Positions 1 through 11,600 of a stretch of DNA of 43,966 nucleotides are shown piece by piece. The DNA lies in the NCBI GenBank assembly GCA_025456145.1, contig JALOLD010000023.1, positions 1-43,966 of the forward strand. Direction: 5' to 3'. The translations under genes were made by a program, and so were the position numbers. Below the pieces are notes generated by a model. That model ran no database searches. It saw only the letters and a program-made list of their open reading frames with translations, and was not told the origin of the DNA. The DNA is from Thermoanaerobaculales bacterium. Its GTDB lineage: Bacteria > Acidobacteriota > Thermoanaerobaculia > Thermoanaerobaculales > Sulfomarinibacteraceae. Every line of letters begins with the position of its first letter. Position 1 is the stretch's first letter.

Positions 1-75
1 GGCTGTGCCCTGGGTCACCCGTGCCGGAATGGCGGCCGCCGCGGCCGAGGTTGCTCGGGCTACCTGGAGAAACCC

Positions 76-2043
<1,968 letters not shown>

Positions 2044-2102
2044 CACCAGGGGCGAGGGAGTGTCGGTGACTGCGGATCTGGTGCCCGCGACCTACGCCGA
2101 TT

Positions 2103-2336
2103 CGGATCGCTCACGTTCAAGACGACCCGGGTCCCGACTCACGCCCGCCCCAGCCATCGGTCTCTCTGTCCAGTCAATCGCGAACCTGCGGACGGGTCGC
2201 CCGCACCACCACCCCCTTCGTGCCCGCCTTCGTGTCTTCGTGTCTTCGTGTCTTCGTGGCTTCGTGGTTGCGACGGTTCACGGGACGTCGCATCGGGAAC
2301 GGGATCTCGATCGGGAACGAAAACACCCCCAACCTG
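2103..2336 (+). repeat. Dispersed intergenic repeat, copy 1 (octamer array plus hairpins)
   Basis: Fills most of the gene-free stretch between acsA and the broken gene at 2363. It is clearly homologous to 12077-12231. Both start CGGATCGCTCA and share a TGCGG..CCGCA hairpin (here 2187-2205, one mismatch). Both then carry tandem CTTCGTGT/CTTCGTGG octamers, a TGCGAC...GTCGCA hairpin and the ending ACACCCCCAACCTG. This copy has about 55 bp extra between the first block and the hairpin, and more octamers. No ORF in it looks coding. Both copies lie 3' of, and in the same orientation as, the plus-strand gene before them. Confidence 0.8.
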
Positions 2337-2362
2337 ATGCGATGGGAATGGCCTGCCGCGCC

Positions 2363-3030
2363 CTACTCCGCCGCGAACGACTGCAGCTCGACCGGGACGT
2401 CCACATCGGTGGTCGGCCGCTGGTGGTAGATCGCCTGGTCGTTGGCGGTGCTGCTGAAGCTCGCCGGGAGCGGGTGGGTACCGGTCGCGTGGCCGTGGAC
2501 ATGCGCGCCGAACGACACGGCCTGCGAGTCCCCGGTGTCGTAGGAGTAGCTCACGGTTCCGCTGAACGAGACCGCGATGATGTAGTAGCTGCCGGCCTGA
2601 AGGAGGTAGTTGATGGGCCCGGAGGAGTACCACCCGGCGCCGCTTCCGGTCACCATCGCGGAGGTCGGGAAGACCTGGGTGTAGGTCCCGAACTCCACCG
2701 GCGACTGGTGGACGCAGAAGGCGAGCGTCTGGGTGGTCGAGAAGTTGAGCCAGAACTCGGCCTCGACCAGACCGGTGCTCAGGTCGACCCGGTAGGCGTT
2801 ACCCCTGGCCAGCCCGGGGTTCGTGCGACGTTGGTGGTTCTGCCGACCACGTCGATGACCGGCGCCCGGCTCTCTCCGTCCCCGATCTGCTGCGCGGGCG
2901 GCGCCGGCGACACCGGACCGGCGTACGGCTCACCGTCCAGGGCGATCTCCTGGGCGGCGACCCAACCGGTCGTCAGGAGCGCCGCGAAGCCCAGCGCGGC
3001 GATCACCCTCACCCTCGGAATCCTCGCCAT
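2363..3030 (-). pseudogene. Small secreted beta-rich protein, frameshifted
   Basis: The start at 3030 (MARIPRVRVIAALGFAALL) has a GGGGAGG ribosome-binding site at about 3034-3040 and a clear Sec signal peptide. The first frame runs into a stop at 2779. A second frame, shifted by one base around 2809-2825 within a C/G-rich run, continues naturally as ARGNAYRVDLSTGLVEAEFWL. It ends at 2363 after a Tyr/Ser/Gly-rich region typical of an extracellular beta-sandwich. Spliced, this would be a protein of about 220 aa. Either the gene is truly broken or the assembly has a one-base homopolymer error. I do not recognise the family or function. Upstream (3031-3236) only the ribosome-binding site is evident. 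Confidence 0.65.
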
Positions 3031-3236
3031 TGCATCCTCCCCCGCCTCCACGGTCGCACGTTCGCTCGCCGAGATCGACCCCCGGCGTCGTCCAGTCAAG
3101 ACCATCTCATGAAACGAGAATGACTCGCGGGACACGGCTGCCGCCGGGCGCCAATGCACGCCCGGCCTGGGGCCGTGAAATCGTGGTCAGAGATCGCTGA
3201 CGCCCGACGAGGACTCGGTTGGCCGTGTTTTTTCGA

Positions 3237-4820
3237 TCACCGATCGCCAGGGGCTCGAGCACGGAAACGCCGCCAGTCGACGCCGAGGCGGCGCATCCGC
3301 GACCGCAGCGTGTGCGGGTTGACCGCGAGCAACCGGGCCGCGCCGAAGCGTCCCTCGATGCGGCCCTGGGTCTCGGCAAGAGCGCGCTCGATGTGGCGGC
3401 GCACGACCTCGTCGAGGGTCGCGAGCTCGGGCGAGGGAGCGGTCGACGGACCGGGGGCGCGGGTCTCCGGCGGCGCCGTCGCGACCGAGACGGCGCCCCG
3501 ACCGAGGGCCGCGGCGATGTCGAGGCGCTCGCCGTCGCCGAGGATGGCGGCGCGGTCGATCACCGTCTGGAGCTCGCGGACATTGCCGGGCCACGAGTAG
3601 GCGCCGAGCAGCCCGAGGTCGGCCCGGGTCGGGGTCATCGGCGGCAAGCCGAAGCGGCGGCACGCGCGCTGCGCGAAGTGGGCGGCCAGGGCCGGCAGGT
3701 CCTCGGGCCGCTCGCGGAGGGCCGGCAGGTCGATGGCGAAGACCGCGAGCCGGTACCAGAGGTCCTCTCGAAAGCGGCCCTCCCCCACCATCCCGGCGAG
3801 GTCGCGGTGGGTTGCCGCGACGACCCGGACGTCGGCGGTCAGCTGGCGCTGACCGCCGACCCGCTCGAAGCTGCCGTCCTGGAGGACCCGCAGCAGCCGC
3901 ACCTGGGCGGCCGCCGACAGCTCTGCGACCTCGTCGAGCAGGAGGGTGCCGCCGTCGGCGCGCTCGAACCATCCCTTGCGAAGATGGCTGGCGCCGGTGA
4001 ACGAGCCGCGCTCGTGCCCGAAGAGCTCGGAGTCGACGAGCTCGGGCGGGATCGCGCCGCAGTTGACCCGGAGGAAGGGGCCGTCGTGGCGCCGCGAGCG
4101 CTGGTGGATCGCGCGGGCGATGACCTCCTTCCCCGAGCCGGTCTCGCCCAGGATCAGCACCGGAACGTCCGAGACCGCGACCTGCTCGACCCGCTCCATG
4201 ACCTCGACCAGACCGCCCTCGACGCCGACCACGACCTCGCCGGGCGGTCCGTGACCGAGCCTCGCGAGGAGGGAGTGGCGGGCGGCCTCGGCGGCCTCGC
4301 GCTCGGTCGTGATCCGGTGGACGAGACGATCCACCGCCAGGGCGGCGGCGCAGGGCTCGACGACGATCGCCGCCAGCTCGATCTGCTCGGCGGACAGCTC
4401 GTGGCCCGGGGTCGGTGCAACGAGCAGCACACCGAGGGGCTCGCCGGCGGCGGTCAACGGAGCGGCCAACACCCCGCCCCTCGCGGCCGCCGGCAGGGCG
4501 GCGGCCAGGGAGTCGCCGTTCGAAATCCTCCTGAGCCCGCGGCCCCGGTTCGTGCGGCAGCCGGCCACCAGGCGCTCGAGGGTCCGGACCGGCAGGTGGT
4601 CATGGCCGCGCTCGGGCGGGAGGCCCCCGCCGACGGGTGCGACCGCGACGGTCTCGAGGCAGCTCCGACCGGCATCGATCCGGCGCACCGCGAGCCAATC
4701 GAGCGGGATGTGGTGCGCGAGGGTCGCGGCGGCCGCCGTGACCGCTGCGTCGAGCCCGGTCGGTCCCGCGAAGGCCCGCCAGAGCTCGACCGCCAGGCGT
4801 TCGTGCAGGAGTCTCTCCAT
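3237..4820 (-). CDS. Sigma-54-dependent transcriptional activator (GAF-AAA+-Fis)
   Basis: Bacterial enhancer-binding protein that would remodel sigma-54 RNA polymerase by ATP hydrolysis. Residues about 20-160 look like a GAF sensor domain. The AAA+ domain follows with Walker A GETGSGKE (about residue 223), the sigma-54-contact loop GSFTGA (about 272; the usual form is GAFTGA) and Walker B GGTLLLDEVAEL. The C terminus is a Fis-type helix-turn-helix (AARLLAVNPHTLRSRMRRLG). I chose the ATG at 4820 (527 aa). A TTG at 4847 would add nine residues, but neither has a strong ribosome-binding site. It is divergent from the transporter at 5052, with a palindromic site between them. There is no receiver domain, so it probably responds to a small molecule. 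Confidence 0.88.
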   Translation of the reverse strand: MERLLHERLAVELWRAFAGPTGLDAAVTAAAATLAHHIPLDWLAVRRIDAGRSCLETVAVAPVGGGLPPERGHDHLPVRTLERLVAGCRTNRGRGLRRISNGDSLAAALPAAARGGVLAAPLTAAGEPLGVLLVAPTPGHELSAEQIELAAIVVEPCAAALAVDRLVHRITTEREAAEAARHSLLARLGHGPPGEVVVGVEGGLVEVMERVEQVAVSDVPVLILGETGSGKEVIARAIHQRSRRHDGPFLRVNCGAIPPELVDSELFGHERGSFTGASHLRKGWFERADGGTLLLDEVAELSAAAQVRLLRVLQDGSFERVGGQRQLTADVRVVAATHRDLAGMVGEGRFREDLWYRLAVFAIDLPALRERPEDLPALAAHFAQRACRRFGLPPMTPTRADLGLLGAYSWPGNVRELQTVIDRAAILGDGERLDIAAALGRGAVSVATAPPETRAPGPSTAPSPELATLDEVVRRHIERALAETQGRIEGRFGAARLLAVNPHTLRSRMRRLGVDWRRFRARAPGDR

Positions 4821-4834
4821 ATTCTGCTTTATAG

Positions 4835-4885
4835 CACGGTTTACCAATGATATTTCCGAGTATTACCGTGTCATTTCACGGTTTA
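4835..4885. promoter_or_regulatory. Palindromic operator-like site with a third half-site
   Basis: 4865-4882 reads ACCGTG-TCATTT-CACGGT, a perfect 6-bp inverted repeat. The nonamer CACGGTTTA occurs at 4877-4885 and again at 4835-4843, exactly 42 bp apart, about four helical turns. The block is AT-rich relative to its surroundings. It sits just upstream of the sigma-54 activator start and 167 bp from the divergent transporter start. Binding by the activator itself (autoregulation or enhancer) is an inference. I saw no clear -24/-12 promoter beside it. Confidence 0.5.
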
Positions 4886-5051
4886 AGCATCTCTCGAAGG
4901 GCTCTCACCTCAAGGACGCGGGGATCTCTTGTGCGATCAACAACCTGCGCTCGCTGGCACGAAACGTGGAATGGCGTCGCCGGCGCCGGTCCATGACCGC
5001 GGGTTTTCGTGATCTGCCTCGACGCGGCGTCGGGAAGCATGGAGGAGAGGG

Positions 5052-6140
5052 ATGGACGCTCAACCTGTGGTGGTCCCGACCGAACACCGGACCGCAACCT
5101 CCGAGTCGACCGCGAGGACCCTCGGATGGGAGGTCGCCGAGCGGCTCGAGCTCGAGCGGCCGTCGTGGCTCCAACGGCTGCGGCCGGGGCGCCGGGAGGT
5201 CGTGGCGGCGGCGGTCGGTGTCGGCGCGTTCCTGGCACTCTTCCTGGTGTCATGCTGGTTGGCAGGGAACCCCTTCTCGGCCACCCAGCGCGCGCCCTCC
5301 GCCATCGTCGAGGCGCACGGGTGGACCGGTACGAACCACTGGGCCGTGCTCTGGTGGGTGGTCCTGATCGCCGCGGTGCTCGAGTTCCTCGACGCCGCGG
5401 CCGGGATGGGCTATGGCACTGCGATCACGCCCCTGCTGCTCCTGCTCGGCTTCGACCCGATCCAGATCGTGCCTGCCGTCATGATCCAGCAGGGTATCGC
5501 CGGTCTCCTCGGTGCCTATCTGCACCGTGAGTTCGGCAACGTCGAGTGGCGTCTCCGGCCGATGTCCGAGTCGGTGCGACTGTGGCTGATCATCGCGGGC
5601 GCCGGCGTGCTGGCGGTCGTCTTCTCGGTGACCACGGTCTACGGGCTGCTCAAGGTCGCCAAGGTCTGGATCAACCTCTACGTCGCCGTCCTGGTCGTCG
5701 GGATGGGCGTGGTGTCGATGGTCAACTGGCGCCGCCGATCCGCCTACCGTCCCCGGCGGATGGCCTTCTACGGTGCGCTGGCCGCCTTCAACAAGGGGGT
5801 CGGCGGCGGCGGCTACGGGCCGGTCGTCACCGTCGGCGGCTTGATGTCGGGCGTGCCGGCCAAGAGCATGATGGCGGTCACCGCGATCTCCGAGGGCACG
5901 GTGTGCGCGGTCTCGGTGGCGGTCTGGCTCGCCATGCTGTCGCAGGGGGTGGTGATCGACTTCATCCTGCTGCCTTCGATGCTGCTCGGCAGCATGATCG
6001 CCGCGGTCGCCGCGCCGTACGCCACCCGCGTCTTCCCCGAGCGGGCCTGGCGCCTGGTCGTGCCGATCTACTGCCTCCTGCTCGCCGCCTACAGCTTCTG
6101 GAAGGTGATCCCGGGGGTACTCGGCGAGCTCGGGCTCTGA
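5052..6140 (+). CDS. TauE/SafE-family sulfite exporter-like membrane protein
   Basis: Integral inner-membrane protein of 362 aa. A cytoplasmic N-terminal extension of about 60 residues precedes roughly eight membrane segments in the two-fold repeat typical of TauE/SafE (DUF81). Family-like motifs are AAGMGYGTAITPLLLLLGF near residue 120 and KGVGGGGYGPVVTVGG near 250. Characterised or proposed relatives export sulfite, sulfoacetate or other organosulfonates; the substrate here is unknown. The ATG at 5052 follows GGAGGAGAGG. It is divergent from the sigma-54 activator, which may control it, and convergent with the carboxypeptidase gene. A sulfur substrate would fit the sulfur-ester genes elsewhere in the window, but that is inference. 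Confidence 0.85.
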   Translation: MDAQPVVVPTEHRTATSESTARTLGWEVAERLELERPSWLQRLRPGRREVVAAAVGVGAFLALFLVSCWLAGNPFSATQRAPSAIVEAHGWTGTNHWAVLWWVVLIAAVLEFLDAAAGMGYGTAITPLLLLLGFDPIQIVPAVMIQQGIAGLLGAYLHREFGNVEWRLRPMSESVRLWLIIAGAGVLAVVFSVTTVYGLLKVAKVWINLYVAVLVVGMGVVSMVNWRRRSAYRPRRMAFYGALAAFNKGVGGGGYGPVVTVGGLMSGVPAKSMMAVTAISEGTVCAVSVAVWLAMLSQGVVIDFILLPSMLLGSMIAAVAAPYATRVFPERAWRLVVPIYCLLLAAYSFWKVIPGVLGELGL

Positions 6141-6249
6141 CGAGGCGTCGGCCTGGCAATCAAACAGGAACCGAGACCGGATCCGGGATACGGCGCCCTC
6201 AAACGGTGCCATCGCAACTGGGGAAACCGCTGCTTCGAATGAAGCCGGG

Positions 6250-8517
6250 TTACCTCGGTGCGCCGACCACGGCGGACCAGGCCGAGGTGGTACCGGTCTC
6301 GAAGCCGTCGCCAAAGAGCGGCGGCTCGACGCTGCCGCCCCAGGCGATGACCGAGAGGTCGTCGAGGTACCAACCCCGCTCGACCTGGCTCGAGTCGGTG
6401 CCCAGGGTCCAGCGGATCACCACGGTGTGGCCGTCGTAAGCCGTGAGGTCGACCGTCACCTCGTGCCAGCCGGCGCTGCCGGTGTAGCCTGGGGTGTTGC
6501 CGAAGGCGGTGATCGTCGGGTCGTTGTAGGCCGGCGCCGGGGTGAGCAGGGTGAAGGCGCCGCCGTCGACCGAGATCTTGAGGTTGCCGCCGTCGTACCC
6601 GTCCTCGATCTGGTACCACTGCCAGAAGCGCAGCTCGGCGCCGTCGGCGGCGGGGATCGCGAGGGGCGGGGCGCTCAGGGTCCACTGCACGTTGTTGGCG
6701 TAGCTGCCGCCCAGCACGGTCCCCCAGACCTTCGTCCCCGAGTGGGCCCCGGCCACCGCATCGCTGCCCCACGCCCAGCCCGCCGACGGCGTGAAACCGC
6801 CGTCGGAGAGCTCGAGGTCGTGGTCGAGCAGGGTCACCGCCGGGGCGAGGGCGAAGTCGTGCACGGTGCTGCCCGGGCCGACCGTCCGCTCGGTCTCGAC
6901 GACACCGTAGCCCGTGGCCTCGACCCGGAAGGTGTAGTCGCCCTCCCAGACATCGGGGATGGTGTAGGCGCCGCTCGCCGCCGTGGTCGCCGGCGCGAAG
7001 CCGGCGCCGACCAGTGAGACCTCCGCGCCGGCGATCGGCGATCCGGTCGCCGTGTCGGTGACGATCCCGGTGACGGTGTAGCGCGGCAGCGGCGCGAGCG
7101 CGACGTCGACCACCGTCGCATCCGCCCCGGCCAGGACCACGATCCCGGCCGCCGACGCCGTCGCGTAGCCGGGGGCGCTGATCTCCAGGTCCCAGGTCCC
7201 GGCCTCGATGAGCCGGTGGTAGTCGCCGACCTCGGGGTCGGTGGCGACCCAGCTCCGCTGGGCCTCGATGTCGTGACCGAGGACGCGGATCTCGCCGGCC
7301 ACGGGTTGGCCGGTCACCGCGTCGGTGACGACCCCACGGATGCCGGTGAGCGCGCGGTCGAAGAAGTCGAGAAACGAGACGCGGGTGTAGTCGAAGTGGT
7401 CGTCGAGCAGACCGGCGTCGAGATCCTTGGCGTCGGCCAGCTCGAGGGTCACCTCGCGGCAGCCGTGGTACCAGTTCATGAAGTCCTGCCGGTTGCCCGA
7501 GGTGGTGTACCAGTCCCAGCCGTTGGTCACGCCGGGGAAGGGGCACGAGCCGGGGCACATCGTGAAGTAGCCGGCCGGGCTCGCCGCCTGGGCGCTCGAG
7601 GCGAAGGCGATCCCGGCGGCGATCCACCAGTCGTTGTCCACCGGACGAACGCTCCACACGTCCCACGGGTAGTTGAAGACCTCGGCCCCGGAGTGGCAGT
7701 TGGCGGCGAGGGTGAAGTGCTCGGACGCGGCGACGTCGATCATGTGCTGGACCTCGGCCGGCCAGCCGGGCGCGGTGGGGTCCTCGGGTACCGACGGGTC
7801 GGGGAAGCTCCGGTTGGCGTCGACCCCGGAAGCCGGAAGGTACCGGCCCGCGCCGGCGACCGTCTGGTCGCCGCCTCCGAAAGTCCCATCCGGGTTCGAG
7901 AGCGGGTTGATCCACAGCACCGTCTCGTCGACCAGCCGCGTCACCTGGGGGTCGCTGCCGTAGCCCGACAGGATGTGGTCGATGAGGTGAACGGTCGTGC
8001 CGTAGCAGACCAGCTCGTCGCCGTGCATGGTGCCGGTGTAGAGGATCTCGGGCTCGTCCTCCTCGGCGTCGGGGTTGTCGGAGATCTTGAGCGCCCACAG
8101 CTCGTGGTCGCCCTGACCCGACATCCCGAGGTTGACCAGCCGCGCGATGGACGGGTAGGTCGTCGCGTAGTGCTGCATCATGGTCTCGAACTGCGGCCAG
8201 GTCGGGTAGCAGTTCCAGGGATAGGGAGGCTGGAAGGGCTCGGGGCACATGGTCAGCGCCTCGAGGTCCTTCGGCTCGGGCGCTACCGGCTCGACGACGA
8301 AACCGAGCTTCTCCACCGCCTCGATGTCCTTGAGGCTCCCCCAGCCGTAGAGCACGGTGTCGCGGGTCCTCTCGTCGAGGTTCAGAATCCTGCCGATCAT
8401 CGGGATCTCGCTGCGGTCGGCGACCTCGACCCGGACCAGGATCGGCGGGGCGGCGGCGGTCGACGAGGGTGGGCAGACCAGGGCTGCGACGACGAAGAGA
8501 GGGAAAAGGGCGCGCAT
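6250..8517 (-). CDS. Secreted M14 zinc carboxypeptidase with regulatory-like repeats and C-terminal tail
   Basis: 755 aa. A Sec signal peptide covers residues 1 to about 23. The M14 domain has zinc ligands H165-x-x-E168 (MHGDE) and H275 (CHSGAEVFNYPW), the substrate-site NPLSNPDG and GVDANRSFPD motifs, and catalytic Glu359 (REVTLELAD). Two carboxypeptidase regulatory-like beta-sandwich domains follow (each starting G-x-V-T-D). Next comes a MAM-like jelly-roll region with repeated Trp and Gly. The extreme C terminus is FGDGFETGTTSAWS, resembling tails on other exported proteins. The start at 8517 has GGAGG five bases upstream. A huge open frame extends further upstream but is antisense to the protease gene and is not coding. 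The gene shares a 135-bp divergent intergenic region with the tricorn-type gene. Likely role: extracellular peptide degradation. Confidence 0.92.
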   Translation of the reverse strand: MRALFPLFVVAALVCPPSSTAAAPPILVRVEVADRSEIPMIGRILNLDERTRDTVLYGWGSLKDIEAVEKLGFVVEPVAPEPKDLEALTMCPEPFQPPYPWNCYPTWPQFETMMQHYATTYPSIARLVNLGMSGQGDHELWALKISDNPDAEEDEPEILYTGTMHGDELVCYGTTVHLIDHILSGYGSDPQVTRLVDETVLWINPLSNPDGTFGGGDQTVAGAGRYLPASGVDANRSFPDPSVPEDPTAPGWPAEVQHMIDVAASEHFTLAANCHSGAEVFNYPWDVWSVRPVDNDWWIAAGIAFASSAQAASPAGYFTMCPGSCPFPGVTNGWDWYTTSGNRQDFMNWYHGCREVTLELADAKDLDAGLLDDHFDYTRVSFLDFFDRALTGIRGVVTDAVTGQPVAGEIRVLGHDIEAQRSWVATDPEVGDYHRLIEAGTWDLEISAPGYATASAAGIVVLAGADATVVDVALAPLPRYTVTGIVTDTATGSPIAGAEVSLVGAGFAPATTAASGAYTIPDVWEGDYTFRVEATGYGVVETERTVGPGSTVHDFALAPAVTLLDHDLELSDGGFTPSAGWAWGSDAVAGAHSGTKVWGTVLGGSYANNVQWTLSAPPLAIPAADGAELRFWQWYQIEDGYDGGNLKISVDGGAFTLLTPAPAYNDPTITAFGNTPGYTGSAGWHEVTVDLTAYDGHTVVIRWTLGTDSSQVERGWYLDDLSVIAWGGSVEPPLFGDGFETGTTSAWSAVVGAPR

Positions 8518-8652
8518 CGAGCCTCCAGACCGAGGTCGATGATACACCCGTCGTCTCGCCATCGGCGTGAAACAACCGCCGGTCTCGATCGTACTCATCG
8601 GGTGGGGGAAGGCCACGCCTTTCGTTCGAAAAATAACGATCACGGGGGAATG

Positions 8653-11600
8653 ATGAGCATCCGAATCGCGACGGTGTGTGTGCTCGGTTTTGGTGTGTTG
8701 GTGACGGCGGCCCTCCCGGCCGCGGCGACCGACGAGGCCCTCTGGCTCCGCTACCCGGCGATCTCGCCCGATGGCGGAACCATCGCCTTCAGCTACCGGG
8801 GCGACATCTGGACCGTGGGCTCCCAGGGCGGCGAGGCCACCCGCCTGACCGTCCACGACGCGCACGACTTCATGCCCGTCTGGTCGAACGACGGGCGGTC
8901 GATCGCCTTCGCCTCGGACCGCTATGGCAACGACGACGTCTTCGTCATGCCGGCGGCGGGCGGGACGGCGACCCGGTTGACCTTTCACTCGGCCAACGAC
9001 CGCCCGACCAGCTTCACCCCCGGCGACGACGCCGTGCTCTTCTGGTCGGGACGGCTCGACGCGCCGGACATGGTCGGCTACCCGCGCGGCGAGGACCAGC
9101 CCGAGCTCTACTCGGTGCGGCTGACCGGCGGGATGCCGACCCAGGTGCTGACCACCCCGGCCAAGTACGCGGTGTGGGACTCGGCCGGCGAACGCCTCGC
9201 CTACTCCGACGAGAAGGGCCTCGAGGACGAGTGGCGCAAGCACGACGACTCGTCCTTCGCCCGCGACGTCTGGCTCTATGACGCCGCCTCCGGCGACCAC
9301 ACCCGGCTCACCGCCTTCGCCGTCGACGACCGCAACCCGGTGTGGGCGCCCGGCGACGAGGCGCTCTACTACCTGTCCGAGAGCAGCGGCGACTTCAACG
9401 TCTGGTCGCTCGCCCTCACCGAGGGGGCCGAGCCGCGCCAGGTCACCGAGCACGACACCCACCCGGTGCGCTTTCTTTCGATCTCGGATGGCGGCGATCT
9501 GTGCTACGGGTGGGACGGCGCCATCTACGTCCGGCCCGCCGGCTCGTCCGAGAGCCGCCGGTTGACGGTCACCGCGACGGCCGACGCCCGGCACAACGAG
9601 GCGGTCTTCGCCAACGTCGCCGACTCGATCACCGAGATCGCCCTCTCGCCCGACGGCACGCACATCGCCTTCATCGCCCGCGGCGAGGTCTTCGTCACCT
9701 CCACCGAGCACGGCGACACCCGGCGTCTCACCGACACCCCCGAGCAGGAGCGCTCGGTCAGCTTCCACCCCGGCGGCCGTGGCGTGCTCTACGCCTCGGA
9801 GCGCCACGGCAGCTGGAACGTCTACCGGACCGATCTCACCAACGACGACGAGACCTCGTTCTCGCTCGCCACCACCTGGGAGGAGAAGCCGGTCCTCGAG
9901 ACCGGTCTCGAGACCTTCCAGCCCCACTACTCCCCCGACGGCAAGGAGGTCGCGTACCTCGAGGAGCGGACCACCCTGAAGGTGCTCAACCTGGCCACCG
10001 GCGAGAGCCGGACCATCCTGCCCGGGGACATGAACTACTCCTACGTCGACGGCGACCAGTGGTACGAGTGGTCGCCCGACGGCAAGTGGTTCCTGGTCAG
10101 CTTCCTGAGCCCGACGCGCTGGTCCTTCGAGGCCGGGCTCGTCCCCGCCTCGGGCGCCGGCAAGCTCGTCAACCTGACCGAGAGCGGCTACGAGGACCTC
10201 GGCCCGCGCTGGGCCCTCGGCGGCGAGGCCATGTACTGGTTCACCGACCGGCAGGGCGCCCGCGAGCAGTCCGGATGGCCGTCCGAGCTCGACGTCTACG
10301 CCATCTTCCTGACCCGCAAGGCGTGGGACCGTTTCCACCTCTCGGAGTCCGAGGTCGAGCTCTTCGACGAGCAGAACGAGGAGGACAAGGACGACGAGGG
10401 CTCCGAGAGTGACGACGACGGCGAAAAGGAAGGGAAGAAGGGCGCGAAGAAGAGCGACCAGGGCGACGACGACAAGGCCAAGGACAAGAAGAAGGCCAAG
10501 AGCGGCGAGATCGAGCTCCCTGACCCGGTCAAGCTCGAGCTCGACGACCTCGAGGAGCGGACCCGGCGGCTGACCCTCCACTCGTCGCAGATCTCCGACG
10601 CCGTCATCACCCCGGACGGCGAGAAGGTCGTCTACGCCGCGCGCTTCGAGAAGGGCGTCAACCTCTGGCTCTACGAGCCGCGCAAGGACAAGGTCGAGAT
10701 GCTGGCCAAGCTCGACGCCGACCAGTTCTCCGAGCTGGTGCTCGACACCGACGGAGAGACCGCCTACGTGCTCGCCGACGGCGCCATCACCTCGGTCGAG
10801 GTCGCGGGGGGCAAGACCAAGCCGGTCAAGCTGAGCGCGAAGATGATGCTCGACGCCGCGGCCGAGCGCGAGTACCTCTTCGAGCACATGTGGCGCCAGA
10901 CCAGCGAGAAGTTCCTGGTCGAGGACATGCACGGGGTCGACTGGGACCTCTACAAGACCGCCTACGCGCGCTTCCTGCCCCACATCGACAACCGGCGGGA
11001 CCTCGCCGAGGCGGTCTCCGAGATGCAGGGCGAGCTCAACGCCTCGCACATGGGCTGCTTCGTCCGCGACCGCGACCCCCAGGGCGACGCCACCGCCAGC
11101 CTCGGCTTCTTCCCCGATCCCGGCTGGGACGGCAAGGGGGTCCGGATCGCCGCGATCCTCGACGGCGGACCGCTCGAGAAGGCCGAGGCCGGGATCGTGC
11201 CCGGCGTCGTCATCGAGGCGATCAACGGTGACGAGATCGCCCCCGGCGCCAACTGGTACCCACTGCTCAACCACCGGGCCGGCGAGCTGGTCCGGCTTTC
11301 CCTCCGCGACCCCGAGGGCACTGCGACCCGCACCGTGACGGTCAAGCCGATCTCGCTGGGCGAGGAGCGCGAGCTGCTCTACTGGCGGTGGGTGCGGTCG
11401 CGCCGCGCCGAGGTCGACCGGCTCTCGGGGGGCCGGATCGGCTATGCCCACGTCCGCACCATGAGCGACAGCCGCTACCGAGAGATCTTCGAGGACATCT
11501 TCGGCAAGGCCACCGAGAAGGAGGCGATCATCCTCGACACGCGCTTCAACAACGGCGGCAACCTGGTCGAGGCGCTGACCGTGCTCCTGACCGGCGAGAC

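Noticed and set aside
6215..6250. tRNA-like TTCGAAT word between convergent genes
   Set aside because: Only a 5-bp hairpin (GCTTC-GAAT-GAAGC) is present; no cloverleaf can be drawn.
7216..8652. The same-frame upstream extension of the tricorn-type gene
   Set aside because: It is antisense to the carboxypeptidase. The signal peptide and Gly-rich ribosome-binding site place the start at 8653.
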